NCBI GenBank assembly: GCA_015689745.1
Contig: WVSO01000001.1
Coordinates: 50,001-114,000 of the forward strand
From: Rhodobacterales bacterium HKCCSP123
GTDB taxonomy: Bacteria > Pseudomonadota > Alphaproteobacteria > Rhodobacterales > Rhodobacteraceae
DNA length: 64,000 nucleotides
Direction: 5' to 3'
The translations under genes were made by a program, and so were the position numbers. The notes beneath the pieces were generated by a model, which saw only the letters and a program-made list of their open reading frames with translations, was not told where the DNA came from and made no database searches. Every line of letters begins with the position of its first letter. The first letter of the stretch is position 1. Below, one piece after another: positions 48,387-58,047 of this stretch.

Positions 48387-49039
48387 CCGGGCGCCAGCCC
48401 GATATGGGCCGCGACGGCATCCATGTGCCGGATGATCGTCGCGCCCTCGGCGCTCAGCCGGTCGGGATGGCCCTCGGGCACGTAGCCGAGACAGGCCATC
48501 CCGGCCCGCCGGGCGGCGATCGCACCGCTTGCGCTGTCCTCGATCACAAGGCAGCGGGACGGCTCGATTCCGTCCTCCGCGGCCGCGATCAGGAAAAGGT
48601 CCGGGTCGGGCTTGGACACGCCCAGGGCATGCGCCGAGTAGCGCCGCCCGTCGAAGCGCGGAGCAAGGCCGGTGGCGCCGAGCGTGATATCCATCTTCTC
48701 GTCGCTGCCGTTCGACGCGACGCAATAGGCGATGCCCGCCGCGTCCAGCGTATCCAGAAGCGCCGGGATACCCGCGATCACGTCGACGCCCGCGCGGAGC
48801 GCGTCATAGATCTCGGCGTAGATCAGGTCGATCCAGGTCCCGGGAAGATCCGCCCCCATCTTGCGGGCGGTATCGCGAACGGTGACCATGCTCCCGCCGA
48901 TGAAGGTGGCCATGCACTGCTCCAGCGTCAGGGTCAGGCCGTGGCGCGCAAGGTTTGCAGCCAGCACGCGGTTCGAGACGACCTCGCTGTCTACCAGGAC
49001 GCCGTCGCAATCGAAGATCACCAGGTCGGGCCGCATCAT
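48374..49039 (-). CDS. HAD-superfamily phosphatase, beta-phosphoglucomutase-like
   Basis: 221 residues. Motif I VIFDCDGVLVDSE, motif II VASNG, Lys in GVSKPDPDLF, motif IV VIEDSASGAIAA. A cap domain follows motif I. The group includes sugar-phosphate and phosphoglycolate phosphatases; the substrate is unknown. Its ATG overlaps the rsmD stop (ATGA), so it is the last gene of the FAD-reductase/rsmD/HAD unit. Confidence 0.91.
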   Translation of the reverse strand: MMRPDLVIFDCDGVLVDSEVVSNRVLAANLARHGLTLTLEQCMATFIGGSMVTVRDTARKMGADLPGTWIDLIYAEIYDALRAGVDVIAGIPALLDTLDAAGIAYCVASNGSDEKMDITLGATGLAPRFDGRRYSAHALGVSKPDPDLFLIAAAEDGIEPSRCLVIEDSASGAIAARRAGMACLGYVPEGHPDRLSAEGATIIRHMDAVAAHIGLAPGQSV

Positions 49040-49602
49040 GTCGCCTCGTGTCGCAAAAGGGTGATGACCGTGCCGCCATAGCTGCGCTGATCGAGCAGGG
49101 CCAGACCCGGCGGCGGCAGGGGTGGGGCGCTCTCTTCCCAGACCACCAGCGCGCCGGGCGCGATCCAGCCGCCCCGAAGCGCCGAGGCCAGCGCACGCTC
49201 GCCAAGGCCGCGTCCGTAGGGCGGATCGAGGAACACGAGGTCGAAGCCCGACCCCTTCACCAGCCCAAGGTCGGTGGCGTCGCGGCGGAAGATCTTGGTG
49301 ACGCCCTGCGCCGCGCAAAGCCCGACGTTCTCGCGCAGTAGCGCCCGCGCCGCCGTTCCGTCATCGACGAAGGTCACATGCGCCGCGCCGCGGCTCAGCG
49401 CCTCGAGCCCCAGCGCGCCCGTCCCCGCAAACAGGTCGAGCACCCGCTTGCCCGTGATCGGGTCGCCATGCTTGCCGCTGGTGATGACGTTGAACAAGCT
49501 CTCGCGCACCCGGTCGGTCGTGGGGCGCAGATGCGCCGCTGCATCGCCCGCGCCCACCTCGGCAAGCGTCTTGCCCCGCAACCGTCCGGCAACGATCCTC
49601 AC
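49036..49602 (-). CDS. rsmD: RsmD, 16S rRNA (guanine-966-N2)-methyltransferase
   Basis: 188 residues, normal length. MRIVAGRLRGKTL at the start, RPTTDRVRESLFNVI, SAM-binding VLDLFAGTGALGLEALSRG and catalytic LVFLDPPYGRG. It methylates G966 of 16S rRNA in the 30S subunit. Begins 7 bases after the stop of the FAD-reductase gene. Confidence 0.95.
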   Translation of the reverse strand: MRIVAGRLRGKTLAEVGAGDAAAHLRPTTDRVRESLFNVITSGKHGDPITGKRVLDLFAGTGALGLEALSRGAAHVTFVDDGTAARALLRENVGLCAAQGVTKIFRRDATDLGLVKGSGFDLVFLDPPYGRGLGERALASALRGGWIAPGALVVWEESAPPLPPPGLALLDQRSYGGTVITLLRHEAT

Positions 49603-49608
49603 GGGCGC

Positions 49609-50817
49609 CTAACCCTTCAACAGGGGTTTGAGGTCGGCCTCGGGATCGCCCACCATCTCGGGCGCCGGCGATTTGCCCGCCTCGATCAGGCGCTTGCCGA
49701 TCATGTACCCGCGCGGATCGTTCATCGCGTCGACGGCCAGCAGCGTCTCGCCCTTGTAATACCAATGCGACCGGGCAGGGCCACCGTCGCGGACGACGAC
49801 GCGGTCGTAGCCGGCGTTCAGCCCCGCGATCTGCAGTTTCACGTCGTACTGATCCGACCAGAACCATGGATGAGGAACGTAATCCTCGCCCGCGCCGAGT
49901 ATGTTCCTCGCCACGGTCTCGGCCTGATCGATGGCGTTCGGCACGCTCTCGAGCCTGATGCGCCCGCCACGGTAGGGAAAGCTCGTGCAATCCCCTGCCG
50001 CCCAGATGGCCGGGTCACTGGTGCGCCCCCGTGCATCCACCGCGATGCCGTTCTCGACCGCGAGGCCAGCGGCCTCGGCGAGCGCCGTCGCGGGCGTGAT
50101 GCCGATGCCGACGATCACCATGTCGAAAGGATGCTCCGTCGCGTCCGAGAAGATCGCGCCGGTGACACGCCCGTCCACGCCGACAAGGCAGGTGAGGCCG
50201 ACCCCTTCGCGGATATCGACACTGTGCGACTTGTGCAGAGCGCGGAAGAAATCCGATGTCTCGGCGCAGGCGACGCGTTGCAGGATGCGGTCGGCCATCT
50301 CGATCAGCGTCACCTCCATGCCCCTCTTGCGGGCGACGGCGGCGGCCTCGAGCCCGATATAGCCGCCCCCCACGATCAGCGCACGGCGGCCGGGCTGCAT
50401 GCCCGGTTCCATCGCGTCCACGTCGCGCAGCGTACGGACCAGGTGGACGCCGTTCAGGTCTCCGCCGATCGTCGCCGGCAGCCGCCGCGGAACAGAGCCG
50501 GTCGCAAGCACGAGCGCGTCGTAGGGATAGGCGGTGCCCCCCGCGGCAACCTGCTTTTCCGCCCGGTCGATCGCGGTCACGCGGGTGTCGAGGACCAGAT
50601 CGATCCCGTTCTCGGGATAATAGCCTTCGGAGCGGAGATAGAGACGTTCCAGCGCCATCTCGCCCAGGAGGTAGCCCTTGGACAGCGGCGGGCGCTGGTA
50701 GGGCGGCGCGTGTTCCTCGCCGATCAGGGTGATCGCGCCGGTGAACCCCTCGTTCCGCAGCTTCGCCACGCAGGAAGCGCCGGCCTGCCCCGCACCGATC
50801 ACAACGATCCTGTCCAT
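49609..50817 (-). CDS. FAD-dependent oxidoreductase, ferredoxin reductase type
   Basis: 402 residues. Two Rossmann folds: IVVIGAGQAGASCVAKL at the N-terminus and RALIVGGGYIGLEAAAVARKRG (NADH site); WAAGDCTSFPYRGGRIRLESVPNAIDQ is the FAD-domain motif; a C-terminal reductase domain (KLQIAGLNAGYDRVVVRD). Such proteins feed electrons to ferredoxins of P450 or ring-hydroxylating oxygenases. No ferredoxin is adjacent. The start ATG at 50817 has AAAGG 8 bases upstream; GTG at 50826 is possible. Confidence 0.9.
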   Translation of the reverse strand: MDRIVVIGAGQAGASCVAKLRNEGFTGAITLIGEEHAPPYQRPPLSKGYLLGEMALERLYLRSEGYYPENGIDLVLDTRVTAIDRAEKQVAAGGTAYPYDALVLATGSVPRRLPATIGGDLNGVHLVRTLRDVDAMEPGMQPGRRALIVGGGYIGLEAAAVARKRGMEVTLIEMADRILQRVACAETSDFFRALHKSHSVDIREGVGLTCLVGVDGRVTGAIFSDATEHPFDMVIVGIGITPATALAEAAGLAVENGIAVDARGRTSDPAIWAAGDCTSFPYRGGRIRLESVPNAIDQAETVARNILGAGEDYVPHPWFWSDQYDVKLQIAGLNAGYDRVVVRDGGPARSHWYYKGETLLAVDAMNDPRGYMIGKRLIEAGKSPAPEMVGDPEADLKPLLKG

Positions 50818-50902
50818 CGCATTCACCTTTCGCGTTGGCCGCCAGTCCCGCGGACCCTATATGGCGTGCGAACGGATACACAAGCCAAGGGGACCCCCAA
50901 AG

Positions 50903-51388
50903 ATGACCATTTCCGTCGGCGACAGATTTCCCGATGCGCAGCTCTCGATCCTGGCAGAGGACGGCCCGAAGCTCCTGGGCCTGTCCGATTACGTGGCGGG
51001 CCGCAAGGTGATCGTGTTCGGCCTGCCCGGTGCCTTTACCGGCCCCTGCAGCACGGCGCATGTGCCGAGCTTCATCCGCACGGCCGAAGCCTTCAAGGAG
51101 AAGGGCATCGACGAGATCATCTGCATCGCGGTCAACGATCCCTTCGTCCTGAAGGCATGGGGGGAAGCCACCGGCGCGACGGCGGCCGGCATCACCATGC
51201 TCGGCGATGCCGAGGGCAAGCTGACCCATGCCCTGAAGATGGAATTCACCGCCCCGCAGATCGGCCTGATCGGGCGGTCGAACCGTTATGCCGTGGTGCT
51301 GGATGACGGTGTCGTCACCCATGCCAATGTCGACGAGCCCGGCGTCTGCGACATCTCGAAGGGCGAACAGCTGCTGGAGACGATGTGA
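50903..51388 (+). CDS. Peroxiredoxin, Prx5/AhpE-like (first of a tandem pair)
   Basis: 161 residues. VFGLPGAFTGPCSTAHVPSF carries the peroxidatic Cys in a Prx5-type loop, although the usual P-T-C reads G-P-C. AVNDPFVLKAWGEATGA is typical of the family. A second Cys late in the chain (PGVCDISKGEQ) may resolve. It reduces peroxides using glutathione or thioredoxin-like donors. Divergent from the FAD reductase. Confidence 0.93.
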   Translation: MTISVGDRFPDAQLSILAEDGPKLLGLSDYVAGRKVIVFGLPGAFTGPCSTAHVPSFIRTAEAFKEKGIDEIICIAVNDPFVLKAWGEATGATAAGITMLGDAEGKLTHALKMEFTAPQIGLIGRSNRYAVVLDDGVVTHANVDEPGVCDISKGEQLLETM

Positions 51389-51390
51389 CC

Positions 51391-51882
51391 ATGGCCAAGG
51401 TCGTCTCTGTCGGGGACAAGCTGCCGGACGCACGGTTTCAGGTGATGGGGCCCGACGGCCCTTCCGAGATCCACCTGGGAGAGCGGATCGCCGGGCAGCG
51501 CGTGGTGATCGTGGGGGTGCCGGGCGCCTTCACGCCCACCTGCGACGGCAAGCACCTGCCGAGCTTCGTGCGCACCAAGCCTCAGTTCGACGCCAAGGGC
51601 ATCGACGAGATCTTCTGCGTGTCGGTCAACGACGCGCATGTCATGCGGCTGTGGGGCGAGACGACGGGCGCAACGGCGGCCGGCATCACCATGCTGGCCG
51701 ATGGCGACGCCGGCTTCACCAAGGCGCTGGGTCTGAACTTCGACAAGCCGGAGGTCGGCTTCTACGATCGCTCGCGGCGCTATGCCCTGGTGGCCGAGGA
51801 TGGTGTGGTCACGGTCCTCCAACTCGAGAAGCCCGGCGAGTGTGCCATCTCGACCGGCGAGGCACTTCTCGACGTGATCTGA
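51391..51882 (+). CDS. Peroxiredoxin, Prx5-like (second of a tandem pair)
   Basis: 163 residues. VGVPGAFTPTCDGKHLPSF is the standard Prx5 active site; SVNDAHVMRLWGETTGATAAGITMLADG closely parallels the upstream gene, so the pair arose by tandem duplication. A late Cys is in PGECAISTGE. ATG at 51391 is chosen; GTG at 51385 overlaps the preceding stop (GTGA) and has better spacing from GGAG, so it may be the true start (165 residues). Confidence 0.92.
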   Translation: MAKVVSVGDKLPDARFQVMGPDGPSEIHLGERIAGQRVVIVGVPGAFTPTCDGKHLPSFVRTKPQFDAKGIDEIFCVSVNDAHVMRLWGETTGATAAGITMLADGDAGFTKALGLNFDKPEVGFYDRSRRYALVAEDGVVTVLQLEKPGECAISTGEALLDVI

Positions 51883-51936
51883 AGCGGCAGGCGGACCGCG
51901 CCCCCCCGGGGGGCCCGGCCGCAGTCCGGCCCAAGC

Positions 51937-52236
51937 TCAGCCCGCCAGCCGGTCCATCTTGGACGCCATCGCCACGTCGAGATTGCTCAGACCGCCGACG
52001 TCATGGGTGGCGAGGGTCACCTCGACCGTCTTGTAGACGTTGAACCACTCGGGGTGATGGTTCATGTGCTCGGCCACCATTGCCACCCGCGTCATCCAGC
52101 CGAACGCTTCGTTGAAATCACCGAAGACGAAGCGCTTGGTGATCGCCTCTCGCCCCTCGGCCATGGCCCAGCCATGCTCGGCCAGCGCTGCGACGGCCTT
52201 GTCGAGGTCCGCCCCCTCCAGCTTGTGCGCCTGCAT
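51937..52236 (-). CDS. phhB: 4a-hydroxytetrahydrobiopterin dehydratase (PCD/DCoH)
   Basis: 99 residues. The core [49 protein letters not shown] region contains the [EDKH]-x3-H-[HN]-P-x-W active-site motif (EHMNHHPEW). It recycles the pterin made by phenylalanine hydroxylase. Last gene in the RidA-GDPD-FemAB-phhB run; its ATG shares a base with the preceding TGA. Confidence 0.94.
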   Translation of the reverse strand: MQAHKLEGADLDKAVAALAEHGWAMAEGREAITKRFVFGDFNEAFGWMTRVAMVAEHMNHHPEWFNVYKTVEVTLATHDVGGLSNLDVAMASKMDRLAG

Positions 52237-53432
52237 CAGTCCTGCTCCTCCACCTGTGTCCGTTTAAAGGGCCCGTAGCCCGTCATCACCTCGATCTCCT
52301 CGTCCACCGCCTCGCGCTCGGCCTCGAGGTAGCGCGCGATCGCTTGCGCGAAGCCCGCGTCGCGAACCCAGTGCAGCGACTGGGTCTGCACCGGCATGTA
52401 GCCGCGCGCGAGCTTGTGCATGCCCTGCGCGCCCGCCTCGACACGCGACAGGCCGTGGGCGATGGCGAAGTCGATCGCCTTATAGTAGCACAGTTCGAAA
52501 TGCAGGCAGGGGTGATGCTCGGTGCAGCCCCAGTAACGGCCATACAGCACGTCGCGCCCGATGAAATTCAGCGCACCCGCCACGGGCTGCCCGTCGCGCA
52601 GGGCCAGCACCAATAGCATGTCGTCGCGCAGCCGGTCATGGGCGAGGTCGAAGAAGGACCGCGTGAGATAGGGCTGCCCCCATTTCCGCGCGCCGGTGTC
52701 CTGGTAGAAGACCCAGAAGGCATCCCAATGTTCGGGTTTGATCTGATCGCCCGTCAAGGCGACGATCTCGCCGCCGAAACCCTGCGCCTCGGCGCGTTCC
52801 TTGCGGATGTTCTTGCGCTTGCGCGAACTGAGCGAGGCAAGGAAGCCGTCGAAATCGGCGTAGCCGTCGTTCTCCCAGTGGAACTGCTGGCTGGCGCGGG
52901 CCATCAGGCCCATCTGCGCGCCGGCCTCGGCCTCCTCCTCGGTGCAGAAGGTGATGTGAAGCGAGCTCAGGTCGTTCTCGTCGGCCAGCTGCACCGCACC
53001 CTGCACCAGCGCGGCCATCCCCGTCTCGCGCCAGCCGGGGCGCGTCAGGAAGCGCCGCCCGGTGGCAGGCGTGAAGGGCACGGCCATCTGCAGCTTCGGG
53101 TAATAGCGCCCGCCCGCGCGCTCGTAGGCATGGGCCCAGTTGTGGTCGAAGATGTATTCGCCCTGGCTGTGCCCCTTGGCATAGAGCGGGGCTACGGCAA
53201 TCACCTGCCCCTCGGCGCGGGCCACGAGGTGACGGGGCGCCCAGCCGGTGCCGGTCCCGACCGAGCGCGATTGTTCAAGCGCCCAAAGGAAGCGGTGCGT
53301 CGTGAAGGGATCGCCGGGCCGACCGCCGTCCGACGCCTCGGGGCAGGCACAGGCATCCCAGTCGGCGGCGTCGATTTGCGCGAGCGACGACAGGACCTCG
53401 ATCTCGATGGGTTGGCTTCCGTCCACGGGCAT
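52236..53432 (-). CDS. FemAB-like/GNAT-fold protein (PF04339 type)
   Basis: 398 residues. Conserved segments [46 protein letters not shown], and [28 protein letters not shown] are the signature of the PF04339 family, which has two GNAT folds like Fem peptidyltransferases. Often annotated GNAT acetyltransferase; the true reaction is not known. The [15 protein letters not shown] stretch is also conserved. The open frame extends upstream, but [10 protein letters not shown] is the reasonable start. Confidence 0.86.
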   Translation of the reverse strand: MPVDGSQPIEIEVLSSLAQIDAADWDACACPEASDGGRPGDPFTTHRFLWALEQSRSVGTGTGWAPRHLVARAEGQVIAVAPLYAKGHSQGEYIFDHNWAHAYERAGGRYYPKLQMAVPFTPATGRRFLTRPGWRETGMAALVQGAVQLADENDLSSLHITFCTEEEAEAGAQMGLMARASQQFHWENDGYADFDGFLASLSSRKRKNIRKERAEAQGFGGEIVALTGDQIKPEHWDAFWVFYQDTGARKWGQPYLTRSFFDLAHDRLRDDMLLVLALRDGQPVAGALNFIGRDVLYGRYWGCTEHHPCLHFELCYYKAIDFAIAHGLSRVEAGAQGMHKLARGYMPVQTQSLHWVRDAGFAQAIARYLEAEREAVDEEIEVMTGYGPFKRTQVEEQD

Positions 53433-53485
53433 GCCTCCGGCCTCTGCATGGGACGCCGCACCAGATGGGTCGGCTGCGGGCCGCG

Positions 53486-54262
53486 TCAATCCTGCGGCGG
53501 GTCGAGCGGCGGCAGGTAGCCCTCGAATGTCACGCTGTCGGCGACGCGACGCGCCTGCGCCTCGTCCTGCGCGCTGCGGATCGTCCAGCACAGGATCGGG
53601 ACGCGCTGCGCCTTCAGCTCGGCCACCCGCGGGCTGCCGAGGTCTGTCCAGTCATGGCTGATGAAGCGTGCGCCCACCTGGCCGAAGCCCGCGATGCTGC
53701 GCAGCGCGGCGCAGGTCTCGGGCGCGAGGTGCGGCCATTGCGAGGGGATGAAGCCGCTCGTCACCAGCCCGCGCGGCACTCCGGGGGCAAGGTCACGCAT
53801 CTGCGCGATCATGTAGGGGTTGAAGGACATCACCGCGACATCGCCGCCGTATCCGTCCAGATCCCTGGCAACCGCGCCCTCGAGATCGGCCCCGGCCTGC
53901 CCCAGCCCGCCGGACTGGTCCTTGAGTTCGAGCAGGAGGGGTACGGTGCCGGACACCATCTCCAGCACCTCGGACAATGTCGGGATTCGATCCTCGCTGC
54001 CGGTCAGGCGGAGGTCCCCCAACTCCCGCGCCGTGCGCCCGCGAACCGGGCCCCGGGCGCTGGTCAGCCGGTCAAGCGTGTCATCGTGGAAGACCATCGC
54101 CACGCCGTCCGAGCTGAGCTGCAGGTCCAGCTCGATGCCGTAGCCCGCGCCGATCGCCCGGCGGATCGCCGTCGGGCTGTTCTCGATCACGCCCGCAGCG
54201 GCGTCGTGGAGCGCGCGATGCGCGATGGGCCGCGCGGTGAAGGATCGCGGAAGCTCGGGCAT
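53486..54262 (-). CDS. Glycerophosphodiester phosphodiesterase family protein
   Basis: 258 residues. AHRALHDAAAGVIENSPTA (His-Arg and the Glu-Asn pair), GIELDLQLSSDGVAMVFHDDTLDRLT, and LLLELKD. These are the expected catalytic and metal residues of a GDPD TIM barrel; the H-R-G motif reads HRA here, a small change. It splits glycerophosphodiesters to glycerol 3-phosphate and an alcohol. No signal peptide, so it is cytoplasmic. The RidA gene upstream ends 9 bases before it. Confidence 0.92.
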   Translation of the reverse strand: MPELPRSFTARPIAHRALHDAAAGVIENSPTAIRRAIGAGYGIELDLQLSSDGVAMVFHDDTLDRLTSARGPVRGRTARELGDLRLTGSEDRIPTLSEVLEMVSGTVPLLLELKDQSGGLGQAGADLEGAVARDLDGYGGDVAVMSFNPYMIAQMRDLAPGVPRGLVTSGFIPSQWPHLAPETCAALRSIAGFGQVGARFISHDWTDLGSPRVAELKAQRVPILCWTIRSAQDEAQARRVADSVTFEGYLPPLDPPQD

Positions 54263-54271
54263 GACGTGGCC

Positions 54272-54754
54272 TCAGGCCGGGTCGATCTGGAAGATGCCTT
54301 CCACCTCGACGGCGCAGCCGAAGGGCAGGGCGCCCGCGCTGACGGCCGAGCGGGCATGCCGCCCCTTGTCGCCCAGAACCTCGACGAACAGATCGGAGGC
54401 TCCGTTCACGACCTTGGGCTGGTCGCCGAACCCGGGCGTGGAGTTGACGAAGCCGGTCAGCTTGACCACCCGCACCAGCCGGTCGAGATCGCCGCCGCAG
54501 GCCGCCTTGACCTGCGCGAGAAGGTTCATCGCGCAAAGCCGCGCCGCGGCGGCCCCGGCCTCGATCTCCATGTCCTCGCCCAGACGCCCCTTGATGAGGG
54601 TGGAAAGCCCCGCCGAGGTCATCGGCACCTGCCCGGAGACATGGACGATGTCGCCCGCGACGACATAGGGCACGTAATTGGCGCCTGGGGCGGGCGGCGG
54701 TGCGTCCAGCACGATCCCAAGCTCTGCCAAGCGCGCGTCGATCTCTCCAGCCAT
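54272..54754 (-). CDS. RidA family protein (YjgF type)
   Basis: 160 residues. VVAGDIVHVSGQVPMTSAG, LTGFVNSTPGFGDQPKVVNGASDLFVEVLGDKGRHARSAV-type core and VEVEGIF at the end. The Arg in GRHARSAVS corresponds to the RidA ligand-binding Arg. It is related to the protein at 13128-13619. The start ATG has GGAGGG 9 bases upstream. First gene of a four-gene run. Confidence 0.9.
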   Translation of the reverse strand: MAGEIDARLAELGIVLDAPPPAPGANYVPYVVAGDIVHVSGQVPMTSAGLSTLIKGRLGEDMEIEAGAAAARLCAMNLLAQVKAACGGDLDRLVRVVKLTGFVNSTPGFGDQPKVVNGASDLFVEVLGDKGRHARSAVSAGALPFGCAVEVEGIFQIDPA

Positions 54755-54837
54755 GTCGGACGTCCCTCCGGATTGTGTGTCGCGGGCGAAGCTAGCGGCC
54801 CGCCGGTGAAAGGAAAAGGGGCCCGGCGGGATCGCAC

Positions 54838-56148
54838 TCAACTTTCGCGGAAGGCGCGCGAGAAATAGGCGATGAAGGGCTCCAGCAGGTAGGCCATCGG
54901 CGTGCGGTTCTCGGTGCGGATATAGGCCTCGACCGGCATGCCCGGCAGAAGCTGCCGCGGCGCGAGGCGGGCGATCTCGCCTTCGTCCAGCACGATCTCG
55001 GCCCGGTAGAAGTTCAGGCCGCTGCCCTCGTCGGTGAAGATGTCGGCCGAGACCTGGCTGACCTGGCCGATCAGGTCGGCCATGTTGCGCATGTCGAATG
55101 CGGGAAAGCGCAGCGTCACCTCCTGCCCGACGAAGACCTGGTCCACATCGATCGCGGGCACCTGCGCGGTGATGATGAGCGGCCGCCCCTCGGGCACCAG
55201 GTAGGCGACCGGATCGGCCGCGCGGACCACCGATTGCGGGCCGAAGACGCGCAGCCCGAGGATTCGGCCCGCGACCGGTGCCCGCAGGTCCAGCTCGCCC
55301 ATGCGGCGATCAAGGTCGCCGACGCGCTGGCGCAGCTCCTCCTCGGTCACGCGGATCTCGCGCAGCTGCGCGATGGCCTCCTCCCGCCGGGCGGTGTCGA
55401 GTTGCAGGATGGCGAGGTCGGTCTCGATGATGCGCTCGGCCGCCTCGGCCTTGCGCGCCTCGAGCTGGCCAAGCGACCCGCGCAGCTGCGCCGCGTCGCG
55501 TTGCAGACGCAGGATCGGGTCCGACTGGATCAGGCCGCGTTCGAGAAGCCCCTGCTGACGCTCGAGATCGGTCTCGACGAGGGCGAGTTGTTCCTCGAGG
55601 GCGACCTCCTGCGCGTCGAGGGCCGCGATCTGCGCCTCGATCTGGGTGATGCGCCCGCGCAATTGCTCGGTCTCGCGGTTCAGCGTCTCGATCCGGGCGT
55701 CGAACAGGTTCTCCTGACCCTGCAACAGATCGGCGAGTTCCGCGTCCCCGGCAGCGCGCGCGACAAGATCGGCGGGGAAGCGCACCGCTGCAGCGCTGTC
55801 GCGCTCGGCCTCCAGCCGGGCCCGGCGCACGCGCACCTCGAAAAGCTGCGCGTCGGCCACGGCCAGGTCGCGTGCCAGCTGCCCCGGCGCGAGGCGCAGG
55901 ATCGCATCGCCCGCCTCGACCCGGTCGCCCTCGTCAACCAGAAGCTCGGCGACGACACCGCCCTCGGGATGCTGGATCGCCTGGCGATTGCGGTCCACCT
56001 CGATGCGGCCTGTCGCGATGACCGCGCCCGACAGCTCGCTCATGACCGCCCAGCCGCCGAAACCGCCAAGAAGCAGCGACATCGCGACGAGCCCGGTCAG
56101 AAGCGGCCCGCGCACGGACCAGGCGCGGGCGGGATCCGGGCTGCTCAT
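54838..56148 (-). CDS. HlyD-family periplasmic adaptor of a type I secretion system
   Basis: 436 residues. One N-terminal transmembrane helix (about 15-37), a lipoyl half-motif ([28 protein letters not shown]), a long coiled coil (about 110-280), the second lipoyl half ([23 protein letters not shown]) and beta-barrel domains. The length fits PrtE/LapC-type adaptors. The ATG overlaps the stop of the ABC gene. Confidence 0.92.
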   Translation of the reverse strand: MSSPDPARAWSVRGPLLTGLVAMSLLLGGFGGWAVMSELSGAVIATGRIEVDRNRQAIQHPEGGVVAELLVDEGDRVEAGDAILRLAPGQLARDLAVADAQLFEVRVRRARLEAERDSAAAVRFPADLVARAAGDAELADLLQGQENLFDARIETLNRETEQLRGRITQIEAQIAALDAQEVALEEQLALVETDLERQQGLLERGLIQSDPILRLQRDAAQLRGSLGQLEARKAEAAERIIETDLAILQLDTARREEAIAQLREIRVTEEELRQRVGDLDRRMGELDLRAPVAGRILGLRVFGPQSVVRAADPVAYLVPEGRPLIITAQVPAIDVDQVFVGQEVTLRFPAFDMRNMADLIGQVSQVSADIFTDEGSGLNFYRAEIVLDEGEIARLAPRQLLPGMPVEAYIRTENRTPMAYLLEPFIAYFSRAFRES

Positions 56149-57869
56149 GACACACCTCCCGGGGCCGCGGCGTTCTGGATATCGGCGTAATTGGCCAGTG
56201 TCTTCTGAAGAACCTCGCGTGTCGGGCCGAACATCGCCGGCGTCCCGCCAGACAGCACGAGAAGCCGGTCGCATTCCCGGATCGCCGAGGGGCGATGCGC
56301 CATGATCAGCACCGCCCGCCCGTCGGCCTTGATCTCCTGTACCGCGGTGTTGAGCGCGATCGAGCCGTCGTTGTCGAGCGCCGAGTTCGGCTCGTCCAGC
56401 ACCAGAAGTACCGGGTCGCCGTAAAGCGCCCGCGCAAGGCCGATGCGCTGGATCTGTCCGCCGGAGAGCCGCGCGCCAAGGCCCGAAACGCGGGTCTCGT
56501 ATCCCGCGGGCAGGTTGAGGATCATGTCATGCGCCGCCGCGGCCTTGGCCGCCGCCACGACCTTGTCGGTATCCGGCGTTTCGGCCAGGCGGGCGATGTT
56601 CTCGGCGATGGTGCCCTCGAAAAGCGTCACCGCCTGGGGCAGGTAGCCGATGTGCATGCCCAGTTCGTCGGGGTCGTACTGGTCGAGCGTGGCGCCATCG
56701 AGACGGATCTGCCCGGTCGCGGGGGGCCAGACCGAGGTGATCGCGCGTGCGAGCGTGGACTTGCCCGAGCCCGAGGGACCGATCACGCCGACCGCCTGCC
56801 CCGGCTCGACCCTGAAGCTCACGCCGCGCAGCGTCGGAGCGCGCGCGCCCGGCGGCACCACCGTCAACTGGGTCACCTCGAGCCGCGCCCTTGGCTTCGG
56901 CAGGGACATCCTCTGCGGCGTCTCGCGCTGGGTGGCGAGCAGGCCGCGCAACCGGTTCCAGGCCTGGCCGGCCTCGGCGATGGTGTTCCATTGGCCGATC
57001 GCCAGTTCGATCGGCGCGAGCGCCCGCCCCAGAAGGATCGAGCCCGCAATCATCGCGCCTGCCGTCATCTCGGCCTGCAGCACGAGATAGGCGCCGAGGC
57101 CCAGGATGGCGGATTGCAGGAAGAGCCGTGTGGTGCGCGTCATCGCGGTGAAGCCGCCGACGCGGTCGGCCGCGCGCATCCCCTCGCCCAGTGCGACGCG
57201 GCGCTGGCGGCGCCAGCGGGCAAAGGCGTTGGTCTGCATGCCGAGCGCGCGGATCAGCTCGGCCTCGGCCTGCATCTCTCCGGCCATGCGGTCGGCGCCC
57301 TGCGCGGCGGCCGCCGAATCGGCGATGGGCCCCCGCGTCATCGACCGGTTCAGGAACGTGATCGCGATCAGCACCAGCGCCCCGCCGACGGCGAGCCAGC
57401 CGAGCCACGGGTGAAACAGGAAGATCGCGGCGATGAACAGGGGCGTCCAGGGCAGATCGAAGACAGCCATGAAGACCGGCGAGGCCACCAGGCGCTGAAC
57501 CGCGCCCATGTCCTGCAGCGCGGTCTGCCGCTCGCCCGTGGCATGGGCCCGCGCGAGCGCCGCGCGGAAGATGCGGCCGTCCAACCCCTCCTGCAGGCGG
57601 GCCCCGTAGCGCGCGGCGACACGGCCGCGGACGAAGTCGAGCACCCCCATCATCAGGAACAGGAAGGCGATCAGCACGGTCAGCGCGACCAGCGTTTCCT
57701 CCGAACGGGAGCCGAGAACGCGGTCGTAGACCTGCAACATGTAGAGCGGCCCGGTCAGCATCAGCGCGTTCACCGCCATGCTGAACAGCGCCACCGACCA
57801 CAGAAGCCATGCGTTCCGTCTGCGGAACCGCGTCAGGTCGTCGGGGCCGGCCCCGGAACTGCGAGACAT
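56145..57869 (-). CDS. Type I secretion ABC permease/ATPase (PrtD type)
   Basis: 574 residues. Six-helix ABC transmembrane domain (about 20-300) without an N-terminal C39 peptidase, then ATPase: Walker [14 protein letters not shown], signature [15 protein letters not shown], Walker [15 protein letters not shown]-loop IMAHRPSA. It is coupled to the HlyD adaptor and would export RTX-type proteins. No secreted RTX substrate or TolC gene is in the window. The start is [10 protein letters not shown]; the long upstream frame is not coding. Confidence 0.93.
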   Translation of the reverse strand: MSRSSGAGPDDLTRFRRRNAWLLWSVALFSMAVNALMLTGPLYMLQVYDRVLGSRSEETLVALTVLIAFLFLMMGVLDFVRGRVAARYGARLQEGLDGRIFRAALARAHATGERQTALQDMGAVQRLVASPVFMAVFDLPWTPLFIAAIFLFHPWLGWLAVGGALVLIAITFLNRSMTRGPIADSAAAAQGADRMAGEMQAEAELIRALGMQTNAFARWRRQRRVALGEGMRAADRVGGFTAMTRTTRLFLQSAILGLGAYLVLQAEMTAGAMIAGSILLGRALAPIELAIGQWNTIAEAGQAWNRLRGLLATQRETPQRMSLPKPRARLEVTQLTVVPPGARAPTLRGVSFRVEPGQAVGVIGPSGSGKSTLARAITSVWPPATGQIRLDGATLDQYDPDELGMHIGYLPQAVTLFEGTIAENIARLAETPDTDKVVAAAKAAAAHDMILNLPAGYETRVSGLGARLSGGQIQRIGLARALYGDPVLLVLDEPNSALDNDGSIALNTAVQEIKADGRAVLIMAHRPSAIRECDRLLVLSGGTPAMFGPTREVLQKTLANYADIQNAAAPGGVS

Positions 57870-57917
57870 CTCGGCAATCGTCCTCGTGCAAATCGGGCCA
57901 GGCCCGGGGGGCGGCCC

Positions 57918-57947
57918 TTGACTCCGGCCCGCCCGGACACGTCTAAC
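57918..57947 (+). promoter_or_regulatory. Possible promoter of mlaA-mlaC
   Basis: TTGACT (57918-57923), 18 bases, TCTAAC (57942-57947), in the 178-base gap before mlaA. The -10 box is imperfect. About 100 bases from the start codon. Confidence 0.3.
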
Positions 57948-58047
57948 AAAGAGGACGCCCCGGTGGCTAGATACCGTCCGACCCCTTTCAATACGGTTTC
58001 GCTCGGCTAGCTCACCCTTACGCTCACGATCCCACGGGGAAGCTGCC

